Shown: positions 50,528 through 59,284, counted from the stretch's first letter. The stretch is DNA of 64,000 nucleotides from Cyanobacteria bacterium UBA3301 (GCA_002361485.1 DESZ01000014.1:1-64000), one strand, 5' to 3'. Program-made: numbers and translations. The notes: generated by a model not told the origin, from the letters alone.

Positions 50528-51823
50528 ATGCAGTTTATGGATAAAGCAAAAATAAGAATAGTTTCAGGGAAAGGCGGTAACGGCGTTGTTGCTTGGCGTC
50601 GTGAAAAGTTTGTTGATAAAGGCGGCCCCGCAGGCGGAGACGGCGGGAACGGCGGAAGCGTTTATATTATCGCAACAGAAAGCCTTTCGACCCTTATGGA
50701 TTTTGCATATAAAACCGTTTACAAAGCTGAAAACGGGGAAAACGGGTTCAAAAAAAGTATGCACGGAAAAAGTGCAAAAGATTTATACATTAACGTACCT
50801 GTAGGAACAATCGTAAAAGATTTAAAAACAGGTAATATAATAGCAGACTTAACCGAACACGAGCAAAAAGTTCTTGTAGCAAAAGGCGGAAAAGGCGGAA
50901 GGGGGAACATCCATTTCTGCACCCCTCAAAATCGCGCACCGCAATATTGTGAACCCGGAGAACCAGGAATTGAAAGAGAATTGCAATTAGAATTAAAACT
51001 TATTGCTGATGTGGGATTATTAGGACTTCCAAATGCAGGGAAATCTACATTTATAAGCAGAGTATCCGCAGCGAAGCCTAAAATTGCAGATTATCCGTTC
51101 ACAACAATTGTTCCTAATCTTGGAGTCGTGCGCAGACACGACGGAAACGGTTATGTAATCGCAGATATCCCAGGACTCATTGAAGGAGCTTCTGACGGGG
51201 TCGGGTTAGGACACGATTTTTTGCGCCACGTTGAAAGATGCAGATTTTTACTGCACATCGTGGACGGTACGGAAGAAAATCCGCTTAATAATTACAAAAT
51301 CATTAATAAAGAACTTGAAAAATATTCCCCAAAACTTGCAAACCTGCATCAGGTAACTGCAATAAACAAAATTGATGCAATAGAACCTGACAGACTTGAA
51401 GAATTGAAACAAGAATTTATACAAGCAGGAGTGGAAGATATTTTCACAATTTCTGCCGTGACAGGGCAAGGTTTAGACGAAATAAAAAACAAACTTGAAC
51501 ATCTTGTTGACACTATTCCAAAACCCGAAGCCGATTATGTTATTTGCGAGGATTTGGAAGCAACAAATAATGATGACAGTTATTGGGAAGTATACAAAGC
51601 CGACAAAAACACATATATAGTTGACGGCGGAAAAATTATAAGAATTTCACAGGTAATAAATACCAGAAACACGGAACAAGTCATAAGATTACAAAACACA
51701 ATGCGTGCAATGGGCATTATTGATGAATTAAAGCGTATCGGCATCCAAAACGGCGACACCGTCGTTATTGGTAAAATTGAACTTGAATATTGGGATGACG
51801 AGATGTATAAACAAGAGTTTTAA
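50528..51823 (+). CDS. obgE: GTPase ObgE/CgtA
   Basis: Ribosome-assembly and stress GTPase, 431 residues. The Gly-rich Obg fold (GKGGNGVVAWRREKFVDKGG, GGDGGNGGSVY) spans about 1-160. The G domain has GLPNAGKSTF (G1), FTTIVPNLGVV (G2/switch I), DIPGLIEGA (G3) and NKID (G4). The C-terminal OCT domain (about 340-431) has YWEVYKADKNTYIVDGGKI. Start at the first ATG aligns with the usual M-x-F-x-D-x-AKI opening. Confidence 0.97.
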   Translation: MQFMDKAKIRIVSGKGGNGVVAWRREKFVDKGGPAGGDGGNGGSVYIIATESLSTLMDFAYKTVYKAENGENGFKKSMHGKSAKDLYINVPVGTIVKDLKTGNIIADLTEHEQKVLVAKGGKGGRGNIHFCTPQNRAPQYCEPGEPGIERELQLELKLIADVGLLGLPNAGKSTFISRVSAAKPKIADYPFTTIVPNLGVVRRHDGNGYVIADIPGLIEGASDGVGLGHDFLRHVERCRFLLHIVDGTEENPLNNYKIINKELEKYSPKLANLHQVTAINKIDAIEPDRLEELKQEFIQAGVEDIFTISAVTGQGLDEIKNKLEHLVDTIPKPEADYVICEDLEATNNDDSYWEVYKADKNTYIVDGGKIIRISQVINTRNTEQVIRLQNTMRAMGIIDELKRIGIQNGDTVVIGKIELEYWDDEMYKQEF

Positions 51824-51864
51824 ACCAAACCCATATTTATACATAATTAATATTATAGGAATTA

Positions 51865-52285
51865 ATTGAAAGATGTATTTTTCTTTGTTCACTTTTCTTT
51901 TTTATTGCGACGAAAAAAGAAAAGTGAACCGAAAAGAAAAACACGCTTATTATCGGCAACGCTACGCGTCGCAACAAAGTGCTACGCACTTGCACTTCGT
52001 GCGCATTTTGTCCTAACGGACTAAATCTATTAGCGAACCTAAAAACCGGTTCGCCTAAAGCGTAAGATATTTCAAACGCGCGGCGTAGTTTTAGCCGCGC
52101 ATAAAGATTTTTGCCTAAAATAGGCAAAAACACATATTACCGCGTAAGCGGTCTGGTGCGATGCCTTATGGCATTGCTATAGATTAGCGTTTTTTCTCTT
52201 TCTTGGTTCGGTTCTTTCTCTTTTGCTCGCAACAAAAGAGAAAGAATGAACAAAGAGAAATTCTTAATTTCTCAACTACATTCCT
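51865..52285. repeat. Large composite palindromic element with nested hairpins
   Basis: Outer arms of about 75 nt are inverted relative to each other, and each arm is itself a hairpin: left TTCACTTTTCTTTTTTATTGCG ... AAAGAAAAGTGAA (shown in parts) and right TTCTTTCTCTTTTGTTGCG / AAAAGAGAAAGAA. The core is a string of small GC-rich hairpins (e.g. GTGCTACGCAC, GCGCGGCGTAGTTTTAGCCGCGC in parts, TTTTTGCCTAAAATAGGCAAAAA in parts, GATGCCTTATGGCATTGC). No coding content. It looks like a non-autonomous mobile element. Confidence 0.7.
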
Positions 52286-52349
52286 ACAATATTAGACTTA
52301 TAATTTACTATATGTTATAATCGATTTGAAAATTGGAGGATATAGAAAT

Positions 52350-52514
52350 ATGGCAAGATTAATCAGACCGACATGGGCAATAAGATGCGTGCAATCAGGA
52401 TGCAAATGTTTATTCGAAGTAGCACAATTAGAAGACGGCAAACAACAAGAAGTTGTATGTCCGCAATGCGGCGAACATTACGTTTATCCGATTACTGAAG
52501 AAGAAAACAAATAA
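52350..52514 (+). CDS. Small zinc-ribbon protein
   Basis: 54 residues, MARLIRPTWAIRCVQSGCKC opening, with two cysteine pairs: C-x4-C-x-C near residues 13-20 and CPQC near 38-41. Probably a single zinc ribbon binding nucleic acid or protein. GGAGGA sits 9 nt before the ATG; an upstream in-frame TTG overlaps that site. Function unknown. Confidence 0.7.
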   Translation: MARLIRPTWAIRCVQSGCKCLFEVAQLEDGKQQEVVCPQCGEHYVYPITEEENK

Positions 52515-52520
52515 CAAAAC

Positions 52521-52568
52521 TTATCCCCTCGTCCCTTTAACAGGGGAGAGGGCAGGGTGAGGGGATAA
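52521..52568. repeat. Short palindromic repeat carrying the yhcC ribosome site
   Basis: TTATCCCCTC (52521-52530) and GAGGGGATAA (52559-52568) are exact inverted arms; the interior GTCCCTTTAACAGGGG forms a second small hairpin. The right arm GAGGGG is positioned as the Shine-Dalgarno of the next gene. Confidence 0.75.
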
Positions 52569-52572
52569 TCAA

Positions 52573-53502
52573 ATGTTTAACAATACAGACAAACGATACA
52601 ACCAATTTAGCGAATATTTAAAACAGCGTTTCGGTACAAAAGTTTATAAAATAACTCTTGATGCAGGATTTTCATGTCCGAATCGTGACGGAACAATCTC
52701 TAAAGGCGGTTGTATTTTTTGTGATGATACGGGAAGTTTTTCAAAAGCTCATATTACATACCCCTCTATCGAAAAACAACTTCAAGAAGGGATTGAACAC
52801 CTGCCCGCAAGGTTTAAAGCCAAAAAATTTATGTCATATTTTCAAGCATACACCAATACTTACAAGCCGGTTGATGAACTTGAAAAAATATATAAATCAG
52901 CACTTAATCATCCTGACGTTGTCGGAATTTCAATAGGCACAAGACCTGACTGCGTTGATGATGATAAATTAAACTTAATCTCTGATATCTCAAAAGATTA
53001 TTACACATGGATAGAATACGGTTTGCAATCTGTTCATAACAAAACCCTAAAACGGATAAACCGCGGACATGATTTTGAATGTTTCTTACGCGCTTATGAA
53101 AAAACAAAAGAAAAAGGAATAAATGTGTGCGTTCACGTTATTTTAGGATTGTGGGAAACAAAAGAGGAAATGCTTGAAACCGCCCAAAAACTTGCAGAAT
53201 TGAAAATTGACGGCATAAAAATTCACATGCTTTGCGCACTAAAAAATACAAAACTTGCAACTATGTATGAAAATAATGAGATTGATTTTATGACAGAAAA
53301 TGAATATGTAAATTTAGTATGCGATTTTTTGGAGCTTTTACCGCCTGAAACGACAATACACAGACTTGCAGGAAACGGATACCGCCAAAACCTTATAGCT
53401 CCGAGATGGTTAGGCGCAAAATTCGATTGCTTAAATAAAATTGACCGAGAATTTATTAAAAGAAATTCCTACCAAGGCTCAAAACTTATTCTGCCAAATT
53501 AA
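52573..53502 (+). CDS. Radical SAM protein, TIGR01212/YhcC family
   Basis: 309 residues. Iron-sulfur cysteines are in FSCPNRDGTISKGGCIFCDD, the arrangement of the YhcC-type radical SAM family; YFQAYTNTYKPVDEL, GISIGTRPDC, WIEYGLQSVHNKTLKRINRGH and HVILGLWETKEEMLETA follow in order. The exact reaction of YhcC-like proteins is not settled. It starts 5 nt after a palindromic repeat that supplies its ribosome site. Confidence 0.88.
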   Translation: MFNNTDKRYNQFSEYLKQRFGTKVYKITLDAGFSCPNRDGTISKGGCIFCDDTGSFSKAHITYPSIEKQLQEGIEHLPARFKAKKFMSYFQAYTNTYKPVDELEKIYKSALNHPDVVGISIGTRPDCVDDDKLNLISDISKDYYTWIEYGLQSVHNKTLKRINRGHDFECFLRAYEKTKEKGINVCVHVILGLWETKEEMLETAQKLAELKIDGIKIHMLCALKNTKLATMYENNEIDFMTENEYVNLVCDFLELLPPETTIHRLAGNGYRQNLIAPRWLGAKFDCLNKIDREFIKRNSYQGSKLILPN

Positions 53503-53746
53503 AACAAAATAAAAAGGCGCTGAAATATATCAGCACCCAAGAAGATTGATTATGATGGATGATTCGATTTTTTAATTTTCCCCTAAAATTTTTCCCTAAA
53601 CTTTTTCTTTATTTTCCCGAAATATCTTTTTTATTCTCTACAGATTTTTAGTATCTGTTTTTCCCCGTTATTCTGTTTCTTTAATATCCCTTACATTTAT
53701 ATAAAAACTTTTTATTATAAAAAATTGCTATAATTTTTATATATTG
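53503..53746. other. Pyrimidine-rich convergent spacer
   Basis: A weak hairpin GCGCTGA-AATATA-TCAGCAC after the radical SAM gene, followed by a long T/C-rich tract with several TTTCCC units (53575-53700). No gene is visible. Confidence 0.45.
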
Positions 53747-54508
53747 TTAAGATATTTTAACATTATTTTTTACATCAGACTCTGACACACTTTTCACTAA
53801 AGCGTAATAGACTTGAGAATCTATTTTGCCGTTTTGAACATCTTTATATAAAATTGTTAAAGCCTGTTGAGGGGTATACGCATCCTTGTACACGCGTTTT
53901 TCGGTTAATGCGGAATACATATCCGCCAAATTTAAGATTTCTAAATTTATATCAGGGATATAATTTTTTGATTTTTGAACGCTGTGATGATAGCGAACCA
54001 AATTCAAAATATTTGGATTTATACCTGTATTTTTCAATAATTGATACCCAATTTCGGAATGTAAATCCATTATATCGTGTTCTTCTTTTGTCAAAAGACC
54101 TTGTTTATTCAAAATTTCCGGTGGAATCAAGACTTTTCCGATGTCATGAAGCATTGCACCATCTTTTAAAATCGCCATATCAACATCACTTTTTAATGAC
54201 GGAGGCAAATTCTTGGCAATCTTTGCGCATATCTCTTGAGTATCTTTACAATGACCGTTTTTAAGCTCCTCTAACTCTTTCATATTCAAACGTACAGGAA
54301 TTTTATTAGAAGCCAGCAGCATAGAAAGGGCAGGATTTTGTGCAATTAAGTTTTTTATTACATTTTCATCAAAATAACGCGTTACTGAATTATTCTGAAA
54401 ACTGTCAGCTTTTGTTAGGTTTCCGAAACTTGTTTTGTTGTTTTTATTCAATTGTATCGGTTGCGATATTCCGACAAAAATTTTGTTCGGATCAAATAAG
54501 ATTCCCAC
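53747..54508 (-). CDS. HD-GYP-like phosphohydrolase domain protein
   Basis: 253 residues. The N-terminal 50 residues include an NKTSFGN motif like the PAFG motif of the gene at 44870. The HD domain has MLHDIGKVLIPPEILNK (HD pair), LHSEIGYQLLK (second His) and LVRYHHSVQ (His pair), then LADMYSALTEKRVYKDAY, close to HD-GYP cyclic-di-GMP phosphodiesterases; the exact GYP residues are replaced. It may hydrolyse a nucleotide second messenger. The start is probably GTG 54508 without a good ribosome site and is therefore uncertain. The promoter-like TTTATATATAAGTAAGTAGTG upstream is shared with the HEAT gene. Confidence 0.75.
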   Translation of the reverse strand: MGILFDPNKIFVGISQPIQLNKNNKTSFGNLTKADSFQNNSVTRYFDENVIKNLIAQNPALSMLLASNKIPVRLNMKELEELKNGHCKDTQEICAKIAKNLPPSLKSDVDMAILKDGAMLHDIGKVLIPPEILNKQGLLTKEEHDIMDLHSEIGYQLLKNTGINPNILNLVRYHHSVQKSKNYIPDINLEILNLADMYSALTEKRVYKDAYTPQQALTILYKDVQNGKIDSQVYYALVKSVSESDVKNNVKIS

Positions 54509-54644
54509 TATTTACACACACCAAGATTTTCCACACTACTTACTTATATATAAAGTGTTTTTTTAAAACAAATTTGCGCATATATAAAAATATTGTAAAA
54601 AATTTTAATATTTGAAAAGAATTAATGATAAAATTGATTTTGTT

Positions 54645-55574
54645 ATGAAAGAAATAAAAACAGTTTTGATATGCGGAATAGGAGCTGTCGGCTCAATTTA
54701 TGCAAATAAAATTAACCAATATGACAGCAATAATCTAAAAATTTTAGTTGACGAAAACAGATTAAAACAATACACCCAAACTCCTAAAATTTTTAACGGT
54801 AAAGAACTTATTTTAGATTATATATTGCCTGATAATACAAATTACAAGGCCGATTTAATAATTATTGCCACAAAATATGACGGTTTAAATGATGCAATAA
54901 AAAATATTAAAAATTTTGTAAAAGAAGACACAATAATTTTATCTTTGCTAAACGGCGTAACAAGCGAAGAACTTATCGCAGAAGTTTACGGTTCAAAACA
55001 CATTCCGCTTGCCTATTTTATCGGACACAGCGCTATGCGCAACGGAAATATCATCACCCACGACGGTATAGGCGACATTGTTTTCGGCATAAAAGATGAA
55101 AAAACAAACGATGTAAATGATATTAAATTGTTAAAAGATTATTTTGATAAAGTCGGAATTAGTTATAAAATTCCACGCAACATGTATCGTTCTCTATGGT
55201 TAAAATTTATGCTCAATATTGCAACCAATCAACCGTCTGCTATTTTGAATATGACTTTCGGACAAATGCAAAAAAATAAAAATTTTCAAAATTTCTACAT
55301 TAAAATAATGGAAGAAGTTTTACAAATAGCCGGAGCAGAAGGCGTTCAAGATACGGAAACAATGATACCCGAAGCGATAGAAGCTTTTAATAAAATGGTG
55401 CCGAACGGAAAAACTTCTATGCTCCAAGATATTGAAGCAGGCAGAAAAACCGAAGTCGAAATGTTTGCCGGTACGATTATGAAACTAGGAGAAAAACATA
55501 ATCTTCCAACCCCTTATAACCATATCCTAAAAGATATGATAGAAATCATCGAAGAAAACTCTCTAAAGATTTAA
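54645..55574 (+). CDS. panE: 2-dehydropantoate 2-reductase
   Basis: 309 residues; NADPH reduction of ketopantoate in pantothenate/CoA synthesis. Rossmann motif VLICGIGAVGSIYANKI at the start, IIATKYDGLNDAIK, LLNGVTSEELI, and the C-terminal WLKFMLNIATNQPSAIL and KTSMLQDIEAGRKTEVEMF blocks are canonical. ATG 54645 is the only ATG near the fold start; an upstream TTG frame adds 11 residues of no family character. TAAAAT ends 10 nt before it. Confidence 0.9.
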   Translation: MKEIKTVLICGIGAVGSIYANKINQYDSNNLKILVDENRLKQYTQTPKIFNGKELILDYILPDNTNYKADLIIIATKYDGLNDAIKNIKNFVKEDTIILSLLNGVTSEELIAEVYGSKHIPLAYFIGHSAMRNGNIITHDGIGDIVFGIKDEKTNDVNDIKLLKDYFDKVGISYKIPRNMYRSLWLKFMLNIATNQPSAILNMTFGQMQKNKNFQNFYIKIMEEVLQIAGAEGVQDTETMIPEAIEAFNKMVPNGKTSMLQDIEAGRKTEVEMFAGTIMKLGEKHNLPTPYNHILKDMIEIIEENSLKI

Positions 55575-55597
55575 CACACAATAAATCTTTATAAAGC

Positions 55598-55630
55598 TTA
55601 CCACCTGTCTGCCGCCCATCTTGCCTTCTA
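55598..55630. repeat. Solo arm of the palindromic element family
   Basis: TTACCACCTGTCTGCCGCCC then ATCTTGCCTTCTAC resembles the pyrimidine-rich right arm of the 90-nt elements, without an obvious left arm, between convergent panE and rmlA. Confidence 0.4.
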
Positions 55631-55633
55631 CAA

Positions 55634-56512
55634 TCAGCAAGATTGTGCAACTTTTCTTACATAAGAATAGTATTCATTATTTTTATATTGTTTAATATTT
55701 TCTAAAACAACCTCTTTGGGCAAAAATCCCATACGCATAGCGATTTCCTCAAGACAAGCAATTTTTATACCCTGATTATCCTCAATAGTTTGGATAAATT
55801 GACTTGCCTGCAACAAGGAGCGATGAGTCCCTGTATCTAACCAGGCAAATCCCCTGCCAAAGGTTTGTACGTTTAATTTCCCGTTTTCCAAATAAATTCT
55901 GTTTAAATCCGTTATTTCATATTCCCCGCGAGCAGAGGGCTTTAGAGATTTTGCATACTCAACAACTTTATTATCATAGAAATACAAACCAGTAACCGCA
56001 TAATTTGACTTGGGCTCTTGCGGTTTTTCCTCGATAGATACAGCTTTTCCTTCTTTGTCAAACTCGACCACACCGAATCTTTCAGGGTCTTTTACCTGAT
56101 AACCGAAAACCGCAGCTCCGCCGTTTTGCTCAATACTTTCTATTGCCGTACGCATCATCCCTGAAAACCCCGGACCGTAAAATATATTATCACCTAATAT
56201 CAAAGCGACATCACTATCGCCTATAAATTCTTCGCCCAATGTGAAAGCTTGAGCTAACCCGTCAGGAGACGGCTGTTCTTTATAAGAAAATTTTACCCCG
56301 AACTGCGAACCGTCGCCCAAGATTTTCTCAAAATTCGGTAAATCCTGCGGGGTAGAAATTATCAAGATATCTTTTATTCCTGCAAGCATTAAGACAGATA
56401 GCGGGTGATAAATCATCGGTTTATCATAAATAGGCAATAACTGTTTTGATACAGACATTGTGGAAGGATATAATCTTGTTCCCGAACCGCCAGCTAGTAC
56501 TATACCTTTCAT
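55634..56512 (-). CDS. rmlA: Glucose-1-phosphate thymidylyltransferase
   Basis: 292 residues; makes dTDP-glucose from glucose-1-phosphate and dTTP. MKGIVLAGGSGTRLYPST signature, SKQLLPIYDKPMIYHPLS, LGDNIFYGPG and RGFAWLDTGTH are canonical. AAGGAG precedes the ATG. Last gene of rmlC-rmlB-rmlD-rmlA. Confidence 0.97.
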   Translation of the reverse strand: MKGIVLAGGSGTRLYPSTMSVSKQLLPIYDKPMIYHPLSVLMLAGIKDILIISTPQDLPNFEKILGDGSQFGVKFSYKEQPSPDGLAQAFTLGEEFIGDSDVALILGDNIFYGPGFSGMMRTAIESIEQNGGAAVFGYQVKDPERFGVVEFDKEGKAVSIEEKPQEPKSNYAVTGLYFYDNKVVEYAKSLKPSARGEYEITDLNRIYLENGKLNVQTFGRGFAWLDTGTHRSLLQASQFIQTIEDNQGIKIACLEEIAMRMGFLPKEVVLENIKQYKNNEYYSYVRKVAQSC

Positions 56513-56568
56513 ATAAAACTCCTTTTTTTAGATATTACTTCAAATTTCATCCCTTGTCAAAGCAAAGG

Positions 56569-57663
56569 TTATCTCAACGCCATATAATCAGCCAAAGCCT
56601 TCTGCCAAGGTCGACAAAGTCCGCCATTATCCATTACGCTATATTTAGGACGTTTCGCAGGGCGAGGGAACTCTTCTGTCGCGCAAGGAAGTAAATTAAC
56701 ATCCAAATTTGCAAGTTTAAAAATTTCTTTTGCAAACCCGTACCAGCTTGTAGAACCGCCGCCGCAAGTATGATAAATTCCGTAAGGCATACTTTCTTCC
56801 AATATTTTTACTATGGCATTAGATAAATCGACAGTCCAAGTCGGGCATCCCGTTTGATCATCCACAACTTTTAATTCCGGCTTCACATCGGCAAGCGCTA
56901 TCTTATCCGCCTGTGCAATCACAGATTGCTCCTCTCCCTGCGCTTTCGCTTCGGTCGTAACGGCGGTGGTATTATGTTCCGCCCTGCTCGACTTGCTTGA
57001 GCAAGTCGACTCCGGCTTCACTTCGGCTAGCGCTATCTTATCCGCCTGTGCAATCACAGATTGCTCCTCTCCCTGCGCTTTCGCTTCGGTCGTAACGGCG
57101 GTGGTATTATGTTTCGCCCTGCTCGACTTGCTTGAGCAAGTCGACTCCGGCTTCACATCGGCTAGCGCTATCATAGTTTCAACAAAGTTCTTGCCATGAA
57201 TCCCATATAACCACGCAGTCCTGCATATATAATATTTTTTGCAGTATTTTAATATTGCCTGTTCGCCCTCGTATTTCGTTAAACCGTAATTGTTCAACGG
57301 AGAAGTTTCATCAGTCGGCTTATAAGGTTTTGCCCCGTTTCCTTGAAAAACATAATCAGTCGAAATATAAACCAAAGTTATATCATTCTGCGCGCAAGCT
57401 TTTGCCAAATTTTCGGTACCGACAGCATTTATTTTATGAGCGGTATCATAATCTTCTTCAGCCTTATCAACATTTGTATATGCAGCACAATGAACTACTA
57501 TATCAGGTTTTTCTTCCGATAAAACTTTTTTTACCATATCCGAATTAGTTATATCAAGCGTATTTATATCTGTTTCAACAACTTCATACCCTTCATCTTC
57601 CAATATCGGGCATAAATCTTGTCCTAACATTCCGTTTGCACCGGTCACGAGTATTTTTTTCAT
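56569..57663 (-). CDS. rmlD: dTDP-4-dehydrorhamnose reductase with tandem in-frame repeat insertion
   Basis: 364 residues, about 90 more than the family. MKKILVTGANGMLGQDL (NAD(P) motif), STDYVFQGN, NYGLTKYEGEQAIL (Tyr-x3-Lys) and the C-terminal DDQTGCPTWTVDL, CGGGSTSWYGFAKEI and RPKYSVMDN blocks are normal. Between FVETMIALADVKPE and LKVVDDQ, residues about 165-263 are two copies of a 45-residue unit (STCSSKSSRAKHNTTAVTTE, then AKAQGEEQSVIAQADKIAL), encoded by 135-nt tandem repeats. The unit is Ser/Thr/Ala/Gln-rich and probably a disordered surface loop near the substrate side. Start at 57663 has AGGAGAG. Confidence 0.92.
   Translation of the reverse strand: MKKILVTGANGMLGQDLCPILEDEGYEVVETDINTLDITNSDMVKKVLSEEKPDIVVHCAAYTNVDKAEEDYDTAHKINAVGTENLAKACAQNDITLVYISTDYVFQGNGAKPYKPTDETSPLNNYGLTKYEGEQAILKYCKKYYICRTAWLYGIHGKNFVETMIALADVKPESTCSSKSSRAKHNTTAVTTEAKAQGEEQSVIAQADKIALAEVKPESTCSSKSSRAEHNTTAVTTEAKAQGEEQSVIAQADKIALADVKPELKVVDDQTGCPTWTVDLSNAIVKILEESMPYGIYHTCGGGSTSWYGFAKEIFKLANLDVNLLPCATEEFPRPAKRPKYSVMDNGGLCRPWQKALADYMALR
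56876..57171 (-). repeat. Tandem 135-nt palindromic repeat inside rmlD
   Basis: Two full 135-nt units (56876-57010, 57011-57145) plus a 26-nt partial third; the units differ at only a few bases. Each contains a perfect hairpin TCGACTTGCT-TG-AGCAAGTCGA and a small hairpin GCAATC-ACA-GATTGC. The unit length is 45 codons exactly, keeping rmlD in frame. Confidence 0.9.
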
Positions 57664-57677
57664 ATATCTCTCCTTTG

Positions 57678-57767
57678 AGAAGTTCGGATGGCAAGAGGGC
57701 AGGCTATTTTCAGAAATTATAAATTTACACATTAAAAAGCTAGCCTTCCTGGCTTCCGATCTTCTTA
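57678..57767 (+). repeat. About 90-nt palindromic element at the rmlB-rmlD junction
   Basis: AAGTTCGGATGGCAAGAGGGC left arm with GGCTATTTTC, right arm AGCTAGCCTTCCTGGCTTCC. It covers the last nine codons and stop of rmlB (KKIGSQEG end), so the element contributes the RmlB C terminus. Confidence 0.65.
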
Positions 57768-58729
57768 TTTTCGATAGATTTTATCCACTCTTGGTTATTC
57801 AAATACCAATCAATTGTCAATTTTATGCCTTCTTCAAATGTGATTGACGGCTCCCAGCCAAGTTCGGATGTTATTTTATCGTTTGCAATCGCATAACGTC
57901 TGTCATGTCCCAGTCTGTCCTGAACATATTCAATGGATGTTTCGTCTTTACCCATAGCATTCAAAATCAAATGAGTAATTTCTAAATTGGTTTTTTCGTT
58001 ATGTCCGCCAATATTATAAACCTGTCCGACTTTTCCGTTATGCAAAACAACATCAATTGCTTCACAATGGTCATATACATAAAGCCAATCACGAACATTC
58101 AACCCGTCACCATATACAGGAACTTTTTCCCCCCTCAACAGTTTGGAAATAAAGAACGGAATTAATTTTTCAGGATACTGATACGGACCGTAATTATTTG
58201 AACATCTTGTATTTAATACAGGCAATTTATACGTTTCATAGTATGCTCGAACAAGCAAATCCGCACTTGCCTTACTTGCCGAATACGGGCTGTTAGGACT
58301 AATCGGAGTAGTTTCATAAAAATATCCGTCTTTACCCAAAGAGCCGTATACTTCATCCGTTGAAACCTGCAAATATCTTTCTACTCCCAATTCTTTGCAT
58401 GCCTGTAAAAGGTTCAATGTCCCCTGCACATTTGTTTCTACAAATATTTCGGGATGTTTAATAGAATTATCCACATGAGATTCCGCAGCAAAATTCACGA
58501 CACAATCACATTCGCAAATCAAATCCCTTACAAGTTTTCTGTCACAAATATTGCCATGAACAAATCTGTAGTTCGGATTATTTTCAACATCTTTCAAATT
58601 TTCCAAATTACCGCAATAAGTCAAAGCATCTATATTTATAACTTTATAATCCGGATGTTTTTTTAATATGTGCCTTATAAAGCAATTGCCTATAAATCCT
58701 GCTCCGCCTGTTACTAGTATTGTTGTCAT
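57740..58729 (-). CDS. rmlB: dTDP-glucose 4,6-dehydratase
   Basis: 329 residues; NAD-dependent SDR making dTDP-4-keto-6-deoxyglucose. GGAGFIGNCF (8-17), FAAESHVDNSI, STDEVYGSLG with the catalytic Thr-Asp-Glu, SPYSASKASADLL (Tyr-x3-Lys), NNYGPYQ, and GDGLNVRDWLYVYDH are canonical. The ATG overlaps the rmlC stop (TAATG). The last nine or so codons lie in a palindromic element. Confidence 0.97.
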   Translation of the reverse strand: MTTILVTGGAGFIGNCFIRHILKKHPDYKVINIDALTYCGNLENLKDVENNPNYRFVHGNICDRKLVRDLICECDCVVNFAAESHVDNSIKHPEIFVETNVQGTLNLLQACKELGVERYLQVSTDEVYGSLGKDGYFYETTPISPNSPYSASKASADLLVRAYYETYKLPVLNTRCSNNYGPYQYPEKLIPFFISKLLRGEKVPVYGDGLNVRDWLYVYDHCEAIDVVLHNGKVGQVYNIGGHNEKTNLEITHLILNAMGKDETSIEYVQDRLGHDRRYAIANDKITSELGWEPSITFEEGIKLTIDWYLNNQEWIKSIENKKIGSQEG

Positions 58730-59274
58730 TAGTGGAAAACCTCCTTTAATGTCGGTTGTGCTTTGTCTTTCTCCGAAAGAATCGGCTCAAAATCTATTCC
58801 CCAATCTATTGCGATATCCTTATCACTCCACAAAATACCGCGGTCAGCTTGAGGATTGTATTCGCCTGAAGCCTTGTATAATAATTCAACTTCATCAGAT
58901 AATGCAACAAATCCATGCGCAAAACCTACAGGAATATAGAGCATCTTTTTATTATCCTCTGATAATTCCACTTTAACATATTTACCGAATGTAGGCGAAT
59001 TCGGACGAATATCAACGGCAACATCATAAATTCTTCCTCTGGAACATCTGACAAGTTTTGCCTGCCCGTAAGGCTCTTGTTGATAATGTAACCCGCGCAA
59101 AACCCCTTTTGTTGACTTTGAGTGATTGTCCTGATTGAATTCCACATCAATTCCGTTTGCATAAAACTCCGATTTTTTGTAACTTTCCATAAAAAATCCG
59201 CGATTATCCCCAAAAACTTTTGGGGTTACCAGTATAACATCCGAAATACTCTGTCTTTCAAATTCAAACGGCAT
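58729..59274 (-). CDS. rmlC: dTDP-4-dehydrorhamnose 3,5-epimerase
   Basis: 181 residues, cupin epimerase. FGDNRGFFMESYKKSEF, QDNHSKSTKGVLRGLHYQ with the catalytic His, RGRIYDVAVDIR and PVGFAHGFVAL are canonical. AAGGAGG precedes the ATG. First gene of rmlCBDA, which supplies dTDP-L-rhamnose for surface polysaccharide. Confidence 0.97.
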   Translation of the reverse strand: MPFEFERQSISDVILVTPKVFGDNRGFFMESYKKSEFYANGIDVEFNQDNHSKSTKGVLRGLHYQQEPYGQAKLVRCSRGRIYDVAVDIRPNSPTFGKYVKVELSEDNKKMLYIPVGFAHGFVALSDEVELLYKASGEYNPQADRGILWSDKDIAIDWGIDFEPILSEKDKAQPTLKEVFH

Positions 59275-59284
59275 ATTTGCCTCC

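Noticed and set aside
51837..52133. 98-codon minus-strand frame
   Set aside because: Entirely inside the nested palindrome; composition follows the hairpins.
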